Assembly: GCA_964555565.1 (NCBI GenBank) | Contig: CAZKTF010000193.1 | Coordinates: 1 to 7,057 of the forward strand | DNA length: 7,057 nt | Source: CAZKTF01 sp964555565 | GTDB taxonomy: Bacteria > Planctomycetota > JAJSAM01 > JAKLKS01 | Direction: 5' to 3' | Part shown: one piece after another, positions 1 to 5,509 of the stretch | Layout: each line of letters begins with the position of its first letter | Numbering within the stretch: position 1 is the stretch's first letter | Made by a program: the position numbers and the translations under genes | The notes under the pieces: model-generated | The model's input: only the letters and a program-made list of their open reading frames with translations | What the model was told of the DNA's origin: nothing | The model's database searches: none

Positions 1-302
1 GGGACGGGGGCGGGAGCGACCGGCGCGGGGACCGGCGCCGACGGCGCGCGGACGGGCCGGGCGGGGGCGGCCAGGGGGGCCACGACGGGGACGGGGGTCG
101 TGGCTACCCCTCCGCGGGGGCCCACGAGTGGGGCGACCAGGGGGGGGCCGGCCAGCGGCGCCAGGACCGGCGGCCCGGCCAGCGGGGCGAGGACCGGCAT
201 GTCGGGGTCCCCCGCGGGCACGCCCTTCCCGGGGATCGTCGGCGCCACCACCGGCATGGCGGCGGGCGGCCTGCGCTTCCTCTCCTCGGGGTCCGCTTGC
301 AT
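1..302 (-). CDS. Pro/Ala/Val-rich hypothetical protein, N-terminal fragment (continues past left edge)
   Basis: I do not recognise this protein. The frame is open from the ATG at 302 to the left edge, about 100 residues. It starts with a charged segment, MQADPEERKRRPP, then becomes almost entirely Pro, Ala, Val, Gly and Leu. Residues 37-63 are three 9-residue repeats: VLAPLAGPP, VLAPLAGPP, LVAPLVGPR. Later sequence is XP dipeptide-rich (PSAPVPAPVAPAPVP). Evidence for a real gene: TGGAG (308-312) with its GGAG five bases before the ATG, a candidate promoter at 351-380, and third codon positions that are nearly all G or C. Against it: stop-free frames are common at this base composition and no known domain is visible. 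There is no signal peptide or membrane helix in the visible part. It could be a disordered linker or the N-terminal extension of a larger protein whose domains lie outside the window. cinA, a frequent gene in this slot, is not suggested by this N-terminus. Confidence 0.55.
   Translation of the reverse strand, partial: MQADPEERKRRPPAAMPVVAPTIPGKGVPAGDPDMPVLAPLAGPPVLAPLAGPPLVAPLVGPRGGVATTPVPVVAPLAAPARPVRAPSAPVPAPVAPAPV
114..194. repeat. Three tandem 27-nt units in the Pro-rich gene
   Basis: Encodes two identical 9-residue repeats (VLAPLAGPP) and a diverged third (LVAPLVGPR). The first two DNA units differ mainly at third codon positions while the peptide is unchanged, which suggests selection on protein sequence and supports this reading frame. 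Confidence 0.6.
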
Positions 303-350
303 CGGGGCTCCAGGGTGCGACGGGAGGCCGGCGGCGGCGATGGAAGGGCC

Positions 351-380
351 ATTCTCCGCGCGCCCCCCGGGCCGGGTCAA
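351..380 (-). promoter_or_regulatory. Candidate sigma-70 promoter upstream of the Pro-rich gene
   Basis: Minus strand TTGACC (375-380, 5 of 6 to TTGACA), an 18-nt spacer, then GAGAAT (351-356, 4 of 6 to TATAAT). Predicted initiation near 344 gives a leader of about 42 nt to the ATG at 302. This is the only hexamer pair of this quality I saw in the 303-496 gap, so the Pro-rich gene may be a separate unit from pgpA. The rest of the gap holds nothing I can name. Confidence 0.4.
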
Positions 381-496
381 CGGGAACCGGGGCCGCGCCC
401 GCCCGGAGGGCGTGTCTCCGAGCGGCGTGGGTGGACAAGATCCCCGGAGGACCTGGAGGAGGGAGCCGCCCTGGCCGCCGAGTTCAAGCGGGACCG

Positions 497-1021
497 CTAC
501 CGCAGGAGGACGACCCACCCCAGGCCCTGGAGGGCCAGCAGCGCCCAGGCGCCGGCGGCGAGGTCGTCTAGGAGGATCCCCCAGCCTCCGGGGAGGCGCT
601 CGAGCGCCCGGGCGGGCCAGGGCTTCAGCAGGTCCGCCGCGCGGAACAGGAGGTAGGCGACCCCGATCTCCAGGGGCCCCGGGGCGGGGCTCGCGGCGAG
701 GGTGACGAGGTACCCCGCCACCTCGTCCATGACGACGGAGGGAGGGTCGGCGCGGCCGGCGGCGCGGGAGGCCGCGGGCCCGAGCGCCACCGTGAGGACC
801 GAGGCCGCAAGCACGGCGAGGCCGACCGCGAGGAGCCAGCGCCCCGCGTCGGAGCCGGGGAGGAGAAGGGCGACCGCCACGCCGCCGAGGGTCCCGAAGG
901 AGCCCGGGACGAGCGGGAGGAACCCGAGGCCCCCGAAGGAGAGGACGAGGAGGGCGAACCGGTCGCCCGGGGAGGCAGCCCGCGCGGTCGTCGCCGGGGC
1001 TACGCCGGGGGGGCCGTCCAC
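497..1021 (-). CDS. pgpA: Phosphatidylglycerophosphatase A
   Basis: Inner-membrane enzyme that dephosphorylates phosphatidylglycerol phosphate to phosphatidylglycerol. Of the 174 residues, the family signatures are PGSFGTLGG at 39-47, DPPSVVMDEVAGYLV at 92-106, FRAADLLKPWPARALERLPG at 126-145 and GWGILLDDLAAG at 146-157. Acidic residues D99, E100, D152 and D153 are in place for metal binding. Hydrophobic stretches near 22-38, 46-54, 62-81, 101-126 and 158-173 fit a multi-pass protein. No ATG lies near the expected N-terminus. The GTG at 1021 is chosen because it gives normal family length, overlaps the end of rimO by 22 nt and has GAGGG (1025-1029) three bases upstream. The frame stays open further upstream only because it shadows rimO. 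The overlap suggests translational coupling to rimO. This pairing recurs in other bacteria, where cinA and recA often follow; cinA is not seen here. Confidence 0.94.
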   Translation of the reverse strand: MDGPPGVAPATTARAASPGDRFALLVLSFGGLGFLPLVPGSFGTLGGVAVALLLPGSDAGRWLLAVGLAVLAASVLTVALGPAASRAAGRADPPSVVMDEVAGYLVTLAASPAPGPLEIGVAYLLFRAADLLKPWPARALERLPGGWGILLDDLAAGAWALLALQGLGWVVLLR

Positions 1022-2358
1022 GCGCCCTCGAGGTCGTAGCCGCGCGCCGCGGTCACCCGCACGCGCCCCATGGCGCCCGCCTGCACCCCCGGGCCGCCGG
1101 GCACGCGGATCGTCCCGTCGATGGCCGGGGCGTCGCGGGAGGTGCGGGCGTGCCAGCGGCCGCCCGACGCGGGGGCGTCCACGACGACCTCCACCTCCTC
1201 GCCGGAGGCGGCCATGGCGGCGTGGCGATCGAGGACGACGCGCTGCTGCGCCTCCATGACGAGGCGGCGCCGCCGGGCCTTCTCCCGCGCGGGGACCTGC
1301 ACGGGGCGCTGCCCCATGGGGGTGTCCTCCTCGCGGGAGTAGACGAAGACGCCGGCGTGGTGGAAGCGGAACTCCCGCACGAACTCCACCAGTTCCCGGG
1401 CCTCCTCCTCGGTCTCCCCGGGGGTCCCGACGATGAAGGTCGTGCGCAGCGCGATGCCCGGGACCGCCTCGCGGATCCGGTGGAGGAGGTCCCGCGTCCT
1501 CGGCCCCCCGAGCGGGCGCATCATCCGCCTCAGGGCCGCGTCGCTCACGTGCTGGATCGGCATGTCCATGTAGGGGACGACCTTCGCGCACTCCCGCAGC
1601 GCCTCGAGGAGCGGCTCCTTCACGTAGGCCGGGTAGGCGTAGAGGAGCCGGATCCAGCGGACCCCGTCCACCCGGTCGAGCGCACGGAGGAGCTCGGGCA
1701 GCCGGAGCCGCCGATCGGTGTCCCAGCCGTAGAAGGTCGTGTCCTGCCCCACGAGGACGACCTCGCGCACCCCCTCCCCGGCGAGGCGGCGCACCTCCTC
1801 CACGATCTCCGGGAGCGGCCGCGAGACGTGCCGCCCGCGGATCGCCGGGATGGTGCAGAAGGAGCAGGGGTTGTCGCAGCCCTCGCTCACCTTCACGTAG
1901 GCGAAGTGGGGCGGCGTGAGGGGGACCCGGTCCACGGTGAGGGGGTCGGAGCGGTAGTCGGCGGCGGCGGGGACCTCCTCGCCGAGGACCTCGCGGCAGA
2001 GGGCGGCCAGGCGCGGGTAGTCCTTGAAGGGGACGAAGGCGTCCACCTCCGGGAGTTCCCGGCGGAGTTCCTCCGCGAACCGCTCCACCATGCACCCGGC
2101 GACCACGACCCCGCGGAGCGAGCCCGCCTGCTTCAGGCGGACCATCTCCAGGATCCGGTCGATGGACTCCTCCTTCGCCGGGTCGATGAACCCGCAGGTC
2201 GTCACCACGGCCACGTCGGCGTCGGCCGGGTCCGGCGTGAGCACGAGCCCCCCCGAGGCCAGGATCCCCAGCGCCTTCTCGCTGTCCACGAGGTTCTTCG
2301 GGCAGCCGAGGGCGACCATGGAGACGCGGATCGGGCGTGGAGGGGGAGGGGTCGCCAT
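1000..2358 (-). CDS. rimO: Ribosomal protein S12 (aspartate) methylthiotransferase RimO
   Basis: Radical-SAM enzyme that adds a methylthio group to a conserved aspartate of ribosomal protein S12, in the cytoplasm. The 452 residues match the usual RimO length. The N-terminal MTTase domain has VALGCPKNLVDSE and three cysteines (C19, C55 in TTCGFIDPAKEES, C89 in VVVAGCMVERF) for one Fe-S cluster. The radical-SAM motif EGCDNPCSFCTIP supplies C161, C165 and C168 for the second. VGQDTTFYGWDTDR and PYMDMPIQHVSDAALRRMMR are typical of RimO rather than MiaB. A TRAM-like domain closes the protein (RTSRDAPAIDGTI and following, about 400-450). The ATG at 2358 gives the expected short lead-in to the first beta strand. 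No Shine-Dalgarno precedes it; instead TGCTACAAT lies just upstream, suggesting a leaderless or near-leaderless message. The last 22 nt overlap pgpA. No key residue is missing. Confidence 0.97.
   Translation of the reverse strand: MATPPPPRPIRVSMVALGCPKNLVDSEKALGILASGGLVLTPDPADADVAVVTTCGFIDPAKEESIDRILEMVRLKQAGSLRGVVVAGCMVERFAEELRRELPEVDAFVPFKDYPRLAALCREVLGEEVPAAADYRSDPLTVDRVPLTPPHFAYVKVSEGCDNPCSFCTIPAIRGRHVSRPLPEIVEEVRRLAGEGVREVVLVGQDTTFYGWDTDRRLRLPELLRALDRVDGVRWIRLLYAYPAYVKEPLLEALRECAKVVPYMDMPIQHVSDAALRRMMRPLGGPRTRDLLHRIREAVPGIALRTTFIVGTPGETEEEARELVEFVREFRFHHAGVFVYSREEDTPMGQRPVQVPAREKARRRRLVMEAQQRVVLDRHAAMAASGEEVEVVVDAPASGGRWHARTSRDAPAIDGTIRVPGGPGVQAGAMGRVRVTAARGYDLEGAWTAPPA
1025..1029 (-). 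promoter_or_regulatory. Ribosome-binding sequence supporting the GTG start of pgpA
   Basis: GAGGG lies three bases before the GTG at 1021, inside the last codons of rimO. The spacing is short, consistent with coupled translation by ribosomes finishing rimO. It helps decide the start because no ATG is available near the conserved N-terminus. Confidence 0.5.
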
Positions 2359-2370
2359 GGCGAGCCGGGG

Positions 2371-2379
2371 ATTGTAGCA
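2371..2379 (-). promoter_or_regulatory. TG-extended -10 element for rimO
   Basis: On the minus strand the sequence reads TGCTACAAT: a TACAAT hexamer (5 of 6 to TATAAT) with the TGN extension. It is an AT-rich island in very GC-rich DNA. Its last base is 12 nt before the rimO ATG, so transcription would start about 5 or 6 nt before the start codon. No good -35 hexamer is seen at 16-18 nt, which extended -10 promoters do not strictly need. The palindrome pair lies immediately upstream. Confidence 0.6.
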
Positions 2380-2391
2380 GGTGAAGCGAGA

Positions 2392-2465
2392 CCAAGGGGT
2401 CAGACCCCGGGCGCCTCGCGTGACGTGCTGCGCCGCCTCATGGGCGCCCGAGGTCAGACCCCTGG
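2392..2465. repeat. Inverted pair of GGGGTCAGACCCC-type palindromes (REP-pair-like)
   Basis: The left arm (2392-2415) and right arm (2443-2465) are inverted copies differing by one indel and two substitutions, separated by 27 nt. The left arm contains the perfect palindrome GGGGTC-A-GACCCC (2396-2408); the right contains a degenerate copy (AGGTCAGACCCCT, 2451-2463). The arrangement resembles the paired palindromes of REP/BIME elements. It fills most of the gap between the FtsK-like gene and rimO. In RNA it would form a long stem that could protect the upstream 3' end or slow read-through into rimO. There is no poly-U tail. Mobilisation by a RAYT-type transposase is inference. Confidence 0.75.
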
Positions 2466-2479
2466 TGCTCGGCCCAGCG

Positions 2480-5473
2480 TCAGAGCACCGGATGCGCCCC
2501 CGTCTCGTTCTCGGGCCCGAGGACGCCGCGGGACACGAGCGCCGCCAGGATCCTCACGGCGCGGGTATAGCCGATCCCCAGCCTCCGCTGGAGGACGACG
2601 ACGGAGCCCCGACCCCGCTCGCGGACGGTGCGGGTCGCCTCCTCGTAGAGGTCGTCTTCGCCGGCCGGGACGGCGAACTTCTCGCGGGCATCCTCCGCGG
2701 GCTCCCCGGCAAAGGCGGGCGGGGTAAACCCCGCCCCTACAACGTCGGACGGGGCGGAACCGTCGTCCTTGAACTTCTCGACCAGGCGCTCGATGCGGTC
2801 GAGGTCGAGCGGGGGGGCCTCCGGGGCGGCGTCCTCCGACGGCAGGGATGCCAGCGGGGCCGGGGCAGGCGCGGGGTCCTCCTCGGGGGGGAGGACGGCC
2901 GGCTCCTCCTCGAGGACCGGCTCCAGGGGCCGCGGGGAGCGCCTGCGCCGGGGCTTCCGGGCCTTCGCCTCGGGCTTCGCTTCCGCGGCCGGGGCGGCGG
3001 ATTCGCCCCCCGCGGCGGCTGAGGCCGCGGAGGGGGGGGACTCCATGACGGTGGCGGGCGGCTCGGCCTCCGGCTTGGTCGGCCCGGGAGCGAGGTTGTA
3101 GGGGCGGAGTTCACCCCGCCCGCCGTTGCCGAAGTCCACGGCGACCTCCTCGGCGCGATCCTGCATCATCTCCGCCACGGGGCCCGCGGCCGATGCGGTC
3201 TCGGCCCCGGGGACCTCGCCGAAGACCGCGCGGAGCGAACGGACGATCGCGTCGGCGGCGTCCTCGAGGTACGCGTCGGGGGGGGCGTCCGCGGCCGGCC
3301 CGGGGAGGGCGTCCTCCGGGGCGGGGGCCGGCGTCTCCTCCATCACGAGGGGGGGCGGGGCGACGAGCAGCTCCTCGTCCTCCGCGACCGACCCGTGCGA
3401 GACGGCGGCCTCGGGGCCGATCTCCGGGTCCTCGAGCAGCATCACCCGCTCGCCGTCGGAGAGCGGGGATCCCTCCGGGGGCCCCTCGGCCTTGTGCGGC
3501 TCGTCGGGCTGGGTGCGCACGGGGCCCGGGGACAGCTCCAGGCCGCCCTCGGGGGGGGCGCCGGGGGTCTCGACGACGAGCCCCTGCGCGGCGGAGGCGC
3601 ACGCGACGGGGTCGCCGAAGAGCGCGGCCAGGGAGTCGTCGGCGGGGGCGGGCCCCGGGGCCGGGACCTCGAGGACCGGGGCCGGGGCCGGCTCGCGGGG
3701 GGAGGCGGGCGCGGGGTGGGGAGGGGTCTCCCAGAACGGATCGGCGAAGAGCAGGGAGGGGGCATGCGCGACGGAAGGCCCGGGGGCGGGGGGGCCCCAG
3801 GGGACCCCGGGGAGCGCGGCGGCCGCCGAAGGCTCCGGGTCCCCGGCGGGGACCGGGGCCGGGGCGGGTGTCGGGGCAGGTTCCCCCGGGAACGAGAACA
3901 CCGAGGAGAGGTCCTCGGCCGGCGCGGCCTCCGACGCGGGGAGTGCGGGGGAGAAGTCGAGGAAGTCGGGGAGGGAGATGCTCTGCGCCATGGGCGCATC
4001 CTCGGCGACCGGGTCGGCGGGGGCGGCGGCCGGCGCGGCCTCGAGGATCGGCGCGGGGAGGGGTCCCGGGACGGCCGGCGGGGGCGCCGCGGCCTCCCCC
4101 CCGAGCCCGAACGCGAAGAGCTCGTCCTCGAAGACCAGGCCGCCCGCGTCGAGGAAGGACTCCTCCTCGAGGGAAGCGGGGGGGCCCCCGGGTACCCCGG
4201 GGAGCGCCGGGGAGCGCGAGGAGGGGGCGTCGGCGAGGGTCGCGGGAACGACGGGCCCGGGGACCGGCGGCTCGGGCGGCGCGAAGCAGGCCACCGGGGA
4301 ATCCTCGGGGAGCAGCGAGGGGGGCGGCGAGACCTCGGCCAGTTCGTCGCTGGGCGGGAGGAACTCGACGTCGGCGAAGAGGTCCGGGGCGCGGTCCACG
4401 ATGGGGGGTTCGACGGCACGGGCGCGCTCGCCGGGCGTGAACTCCTCGGTGGAGGAGGTGGCCGCGCGGATCACCTCGGGCGGGATCTCGCGTGCGTGCG
4501 AGAGGGGGAAGTCGTCCACCGGGAGCGGCGCGGGCGGGGGCGGGGAGAACGGGCGCACCTCGGCCACGAGGGGGTCCGGAGGCTCCGTGGCGGCCAGGAA
4601 CGAGGGGGTGGCCAGGAACGAGGGGGCGGAGAGAAACGAGGGGAGGTCGGGGACGGCGGGGATTTCCAGGGCGGGCGCCTCCGCGGAGGAGGCGGGCGCG
4701 GGGAGGTCGGGGACCGGCGGCTCGGCGCCGACGAGGCGGCGCTCCTCGTCGGTCACCGGCTCCCTGCGGGCGATGCGGCCGCGGACGTCCGCCAGGTGTT
4801 CCTCGCGGTCCAGCACCCGCACGTCCGCGGGCGCGGCGTCGGCCCCCCCGAAGTCGCCGGGGAGCGCGTCCGGGACCACCACGTCCTCGAGCGTCCGGAC
4901 CGCGCGCTGCGGCGGCGCCACGGGCGCCTCGAGGACCGCGACGAGGCCCCCCTCCGGCGGCATCATCGGGAAGGCGAGGCTGCCGCGCATCGCGCGGAGG
5001 TGCCGCACGAAGCCGAACTCCGTGGCCAGGAGGAGGGAGACGGCGAACAGGAGGCCCGTGACGGCCCAGGCCGCCACCGGGCCGAAGCCGCGGTGCAGGA
5101 CGTCGCCGGCCCAGATCCCGAGGGAGCCGGCCCAGAAGTCCTGGGACGAGGAGCCCAGGGAGTGGAGGGCGCAGAAGGACGGGACGACCGCGGCGAAGCC
5201 GACGGCGCGCGGGACGGCCGCGCCGATGCTCTCGCGGAAGTAGGCGATGACGCCCCACGCGAGAAGGAGGCCCACGGCCAGGAACCCCCCGGCGCCGAGC
5301 GGCTCCACCACGAGCGAGGCGATCCGGAAGCGCAGCGCGTCGGCGCGCGCGAGGATCCGCTCGGGGGAGAGGTAGTCCTCCCGCCCGTAGAACGCCATGC
5401 AGAGCATCAGGAACAGGCTGACCGCCACCACGCCGGCGGCCACCAGGGCCGGACGCCCGAGACGGACCTTCAT
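2480..5473 (-). CDS. Motorless FtsK-like membrane protein: 4TM domain, long Pro/Ala/Glu-rich linker, C-terminal gamma-like winged helix
   Basis: A 997-residue protein. Four hydrophobic segments lie near residues 8-29, 59-79, 88-106 and 132-152. The loop GSLGIWAGDVLHRGFGP before the fourth resembles the Gly-rich stretch before the last helix of the FtsK 4TM domain. Residues about 160-940 are low-complexity Pro/Ala/Glu-rich sequence with no Walker A or B. They include a PSFL triple repeat (278-295), a basic patch with PRRRRSPR (about 836-850) and a short amphipathic segment DLDRIERLVEKFKDDG. Residues 943-997 match the gamma domain of the upstream FtsK at about 25 of 55 positions in an ungapped hand alignment, including RRLGIGYTRAVRIL, and the protein ends there. 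The ATG at 5473 is supported by GGAGG six bases upstream. Both recognisable ends share one frame, so the linker is coding. It probably sits in the inner membrane with a DNA-binding tail. It cannot pump DNA by itself; modulation or anchoring of FtsK is inference. A rearranged duplicate of ftsK is the likeliest origin. Confidence 0.9.
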   Translation of the reverse strand: MKVRLGRPALVAAGVVAVSLFLMLCMAFYGREDYLSPERILARADALRFRIASLVVEPLGAGGFLAVGLLLAWGVIAYFRESIGAAVPRAVGFAAVVPSFCALHSLGSSSQDFWAGSLGIWAGDVLHRGFGPVAAWAVTGLLFAVSLLLATEFGFVRHLRAMRGSLAFPMMPPEGGLVAVLEAPVAPPQRAVRTLEDVVVPDALPGDFGGADAAPADVRVLDREEHLADVRGRIARREPVTDEERRLVGAEPPVPDLPAPASSAEAPALEIPAVPDLPSFLSAPSFLATPSFLAATEPPDPLVAEVRPFSPPPPAPLPVDDFPLSHAREIPPEVIRAATSSTEEFTPGERARAVEPPIVDRAPDLFADVEFLPPSDELAEVSPPPSLLPEDSPVACFAPPEPPVPGPVVPATLADAPSSRSPALPGVPGGPPASLEEESFLDAGGLVFEDELFAFGLGGEAAAPPPAVPGPLPAPILEAAPAAAPADPVAEDAPMAQSISLPDFLDFSPALPASEAAPAEDLSSVFSFPGEPAPTPAPAPVPAGDPEPSAAAALPGVPWGPPAPGPSVAHAPSLLFADPFWETPPHPAPASPREPAPAPVLEVPAPGPAPADDSLAALFGDPVACASAAQGLVVETPGAPPEGGLELSPGPVRTQPDEPHKAEGPPEGSPLSDGERVMLLEDPEIGPEAAVSHGSVAEDEELLVAPPPLVMEETPAPAPEDALPGPAADAPPDAYLEDAADAIVRSLRAVFGEVPGAETASAAGPVAEMMQDRAEEVAVDFGNGGRGELRPYNLAPGPTKPEAEPPATVMESPPSAASAAAGGESAAPAAEAKPEAKARKPRRRRSPRPLEPVLEEEPAVLPPEEDPAPAPAPLASLPSEDAAPEAPPLDLDRIERLVEKFKDDGSAPSDVVGAGFTPPAFAGEPAEDAREKFAVPAGEDDLYEEATRTVRERGRGSVVVLQRRLGIGYTRAVRILAALVSRGVLGPENETGAHPVL
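2707..2743 (-). repeat. 37-nt palindromic element, copy B, in-frame inside the FtsK-like gene
   Basis: Read on the minus strand it starts GTTGTAGGGGCGGGGTT. It holds a perfect 9-bp inverted repeat (GGGCGGGGT and its complement around TT, 2717-2736). It encodes VVGAGFTPPAFAG at residues 911-923, about 20 residues before the gamma-like domain. Because it faces the opposite way to copy A, the two copies encode unrelated peptides. Confidence 0.8.
3095..3131 (+). repeat. 37-nt palindromic element, copy A, in-frame inside the FtsK-like gene
   Basis: Starts GTTGTAGGGGCGGAGTT on the plus strand and contains an imperfect version of the palindrome seen in copy B. It matches copy B, in opposite orientation, at 34 of 37 bases. 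It lies at about residues 782-794 of the host protein, where it encodes GGRGELRPYN, and causes no frameshift or stop. Confidence 0.8.
4593..4646. repeat. Three tandem 18-nt units encoding PSFLxx in the linker
   Basis: Units 4593-4610 and 4611-4628 are nearly identical; 4629-4646 is more diverged. They encode PSFLSA, PSFLAT and PSFLAA at residues 278-295 of the motorless FtsK-like protein. The unit length is a multiple of three, so copy number can change without breaking the frame. Confidence 0.8.
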
Positions 5474-5479
5474 CGACTT

Positions 5480-5484
5480 CCTCC
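5480..5484 (-). promoter_or_regulatory. Shine-Dalgarno GGAGG of the motorless FtsK-like gene
   Basis: The core GGAGG, within GGGAGGAAG, lies six bases before the ATG at 5473. This ideal spacing fixes the start and puts the first membrane helix right at the N-terminus. It directly follows the intercistronic hairpin at 5486-5503. Confidence 0.85.
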
Positions 5485-5485
5485 C

Positions 5486-5503
5486 GCCGGGCTCGCGCCC
5501 GGC
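5486..5503 (-). other. Intercistronic hairpin with GCGA tetraloop between ftsK and the FtsK-like gene
   Basis: On the transcribed strand GCCGGGC and GCCCGGC form a perfect 7-bp GC stem around GCGA, a GNRA-type loop. It starts seven bases past the ftsK stop codon and ends one base before the GGGAGG ribosome-binding sequence. There is no U-run, so it is not a typical intrinsic terminator. It may stabilise the 3' end of ftsK or tune entry of ribosomes into the second gene. A chance hairpin is possible at this GC content. Confidence 0.55.
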
Positions 5504-5509
5504 AACCCG

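Noticed and set aside
440..515. A plus-strand stretch reading EDLEEGAALAAEFKRDRYRR, which looks protein-like.
   Set aside because: It lacks a supported start, soon runs antisense into pgpA, and is too short to call a gene remnant without a homologue search.
100..705. Plus-strand frames over the left end, including a Gly/Thr/Ala-rich repeat reading.
   Set aside because: They mirror the minus-strand Pro-rich repeats and the end of pgpA. No Shine-Dalgarno or domain supports them.
2392..2465. The inverted repeat after the FtsK-like gene as a classical rho-independent terminator.
   Set aside because: It has no U-run on either side and is built from a recurring palindrome type, so it is described as a repeat with only possible termination activity.
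1150..2727. A 525-residue plus-strand frame opposite rimO.
   Set aside because: It is antisense to a clearly recognised RimO and rich in His, Asp, Arg and Val in the pattern expected of a shadow.
2707..3131. The two inverted 37-nt copies as ends of a small insertion element.
   Set aside because: The intervening DNA is the continuous linker frame, with no visible target duplication or transposase. Two independent insertions fit better.
3126..5243. A 705-residue plus-strand frame antisense to the linker, rich in Gly, Ser and Ala.
   Set aside because: It is the complement of a Pro/Ala/Glu-rich coding sequence at high GC, has no recognisable motif, and spans both the linker and the membrane-domain region of the real gene.
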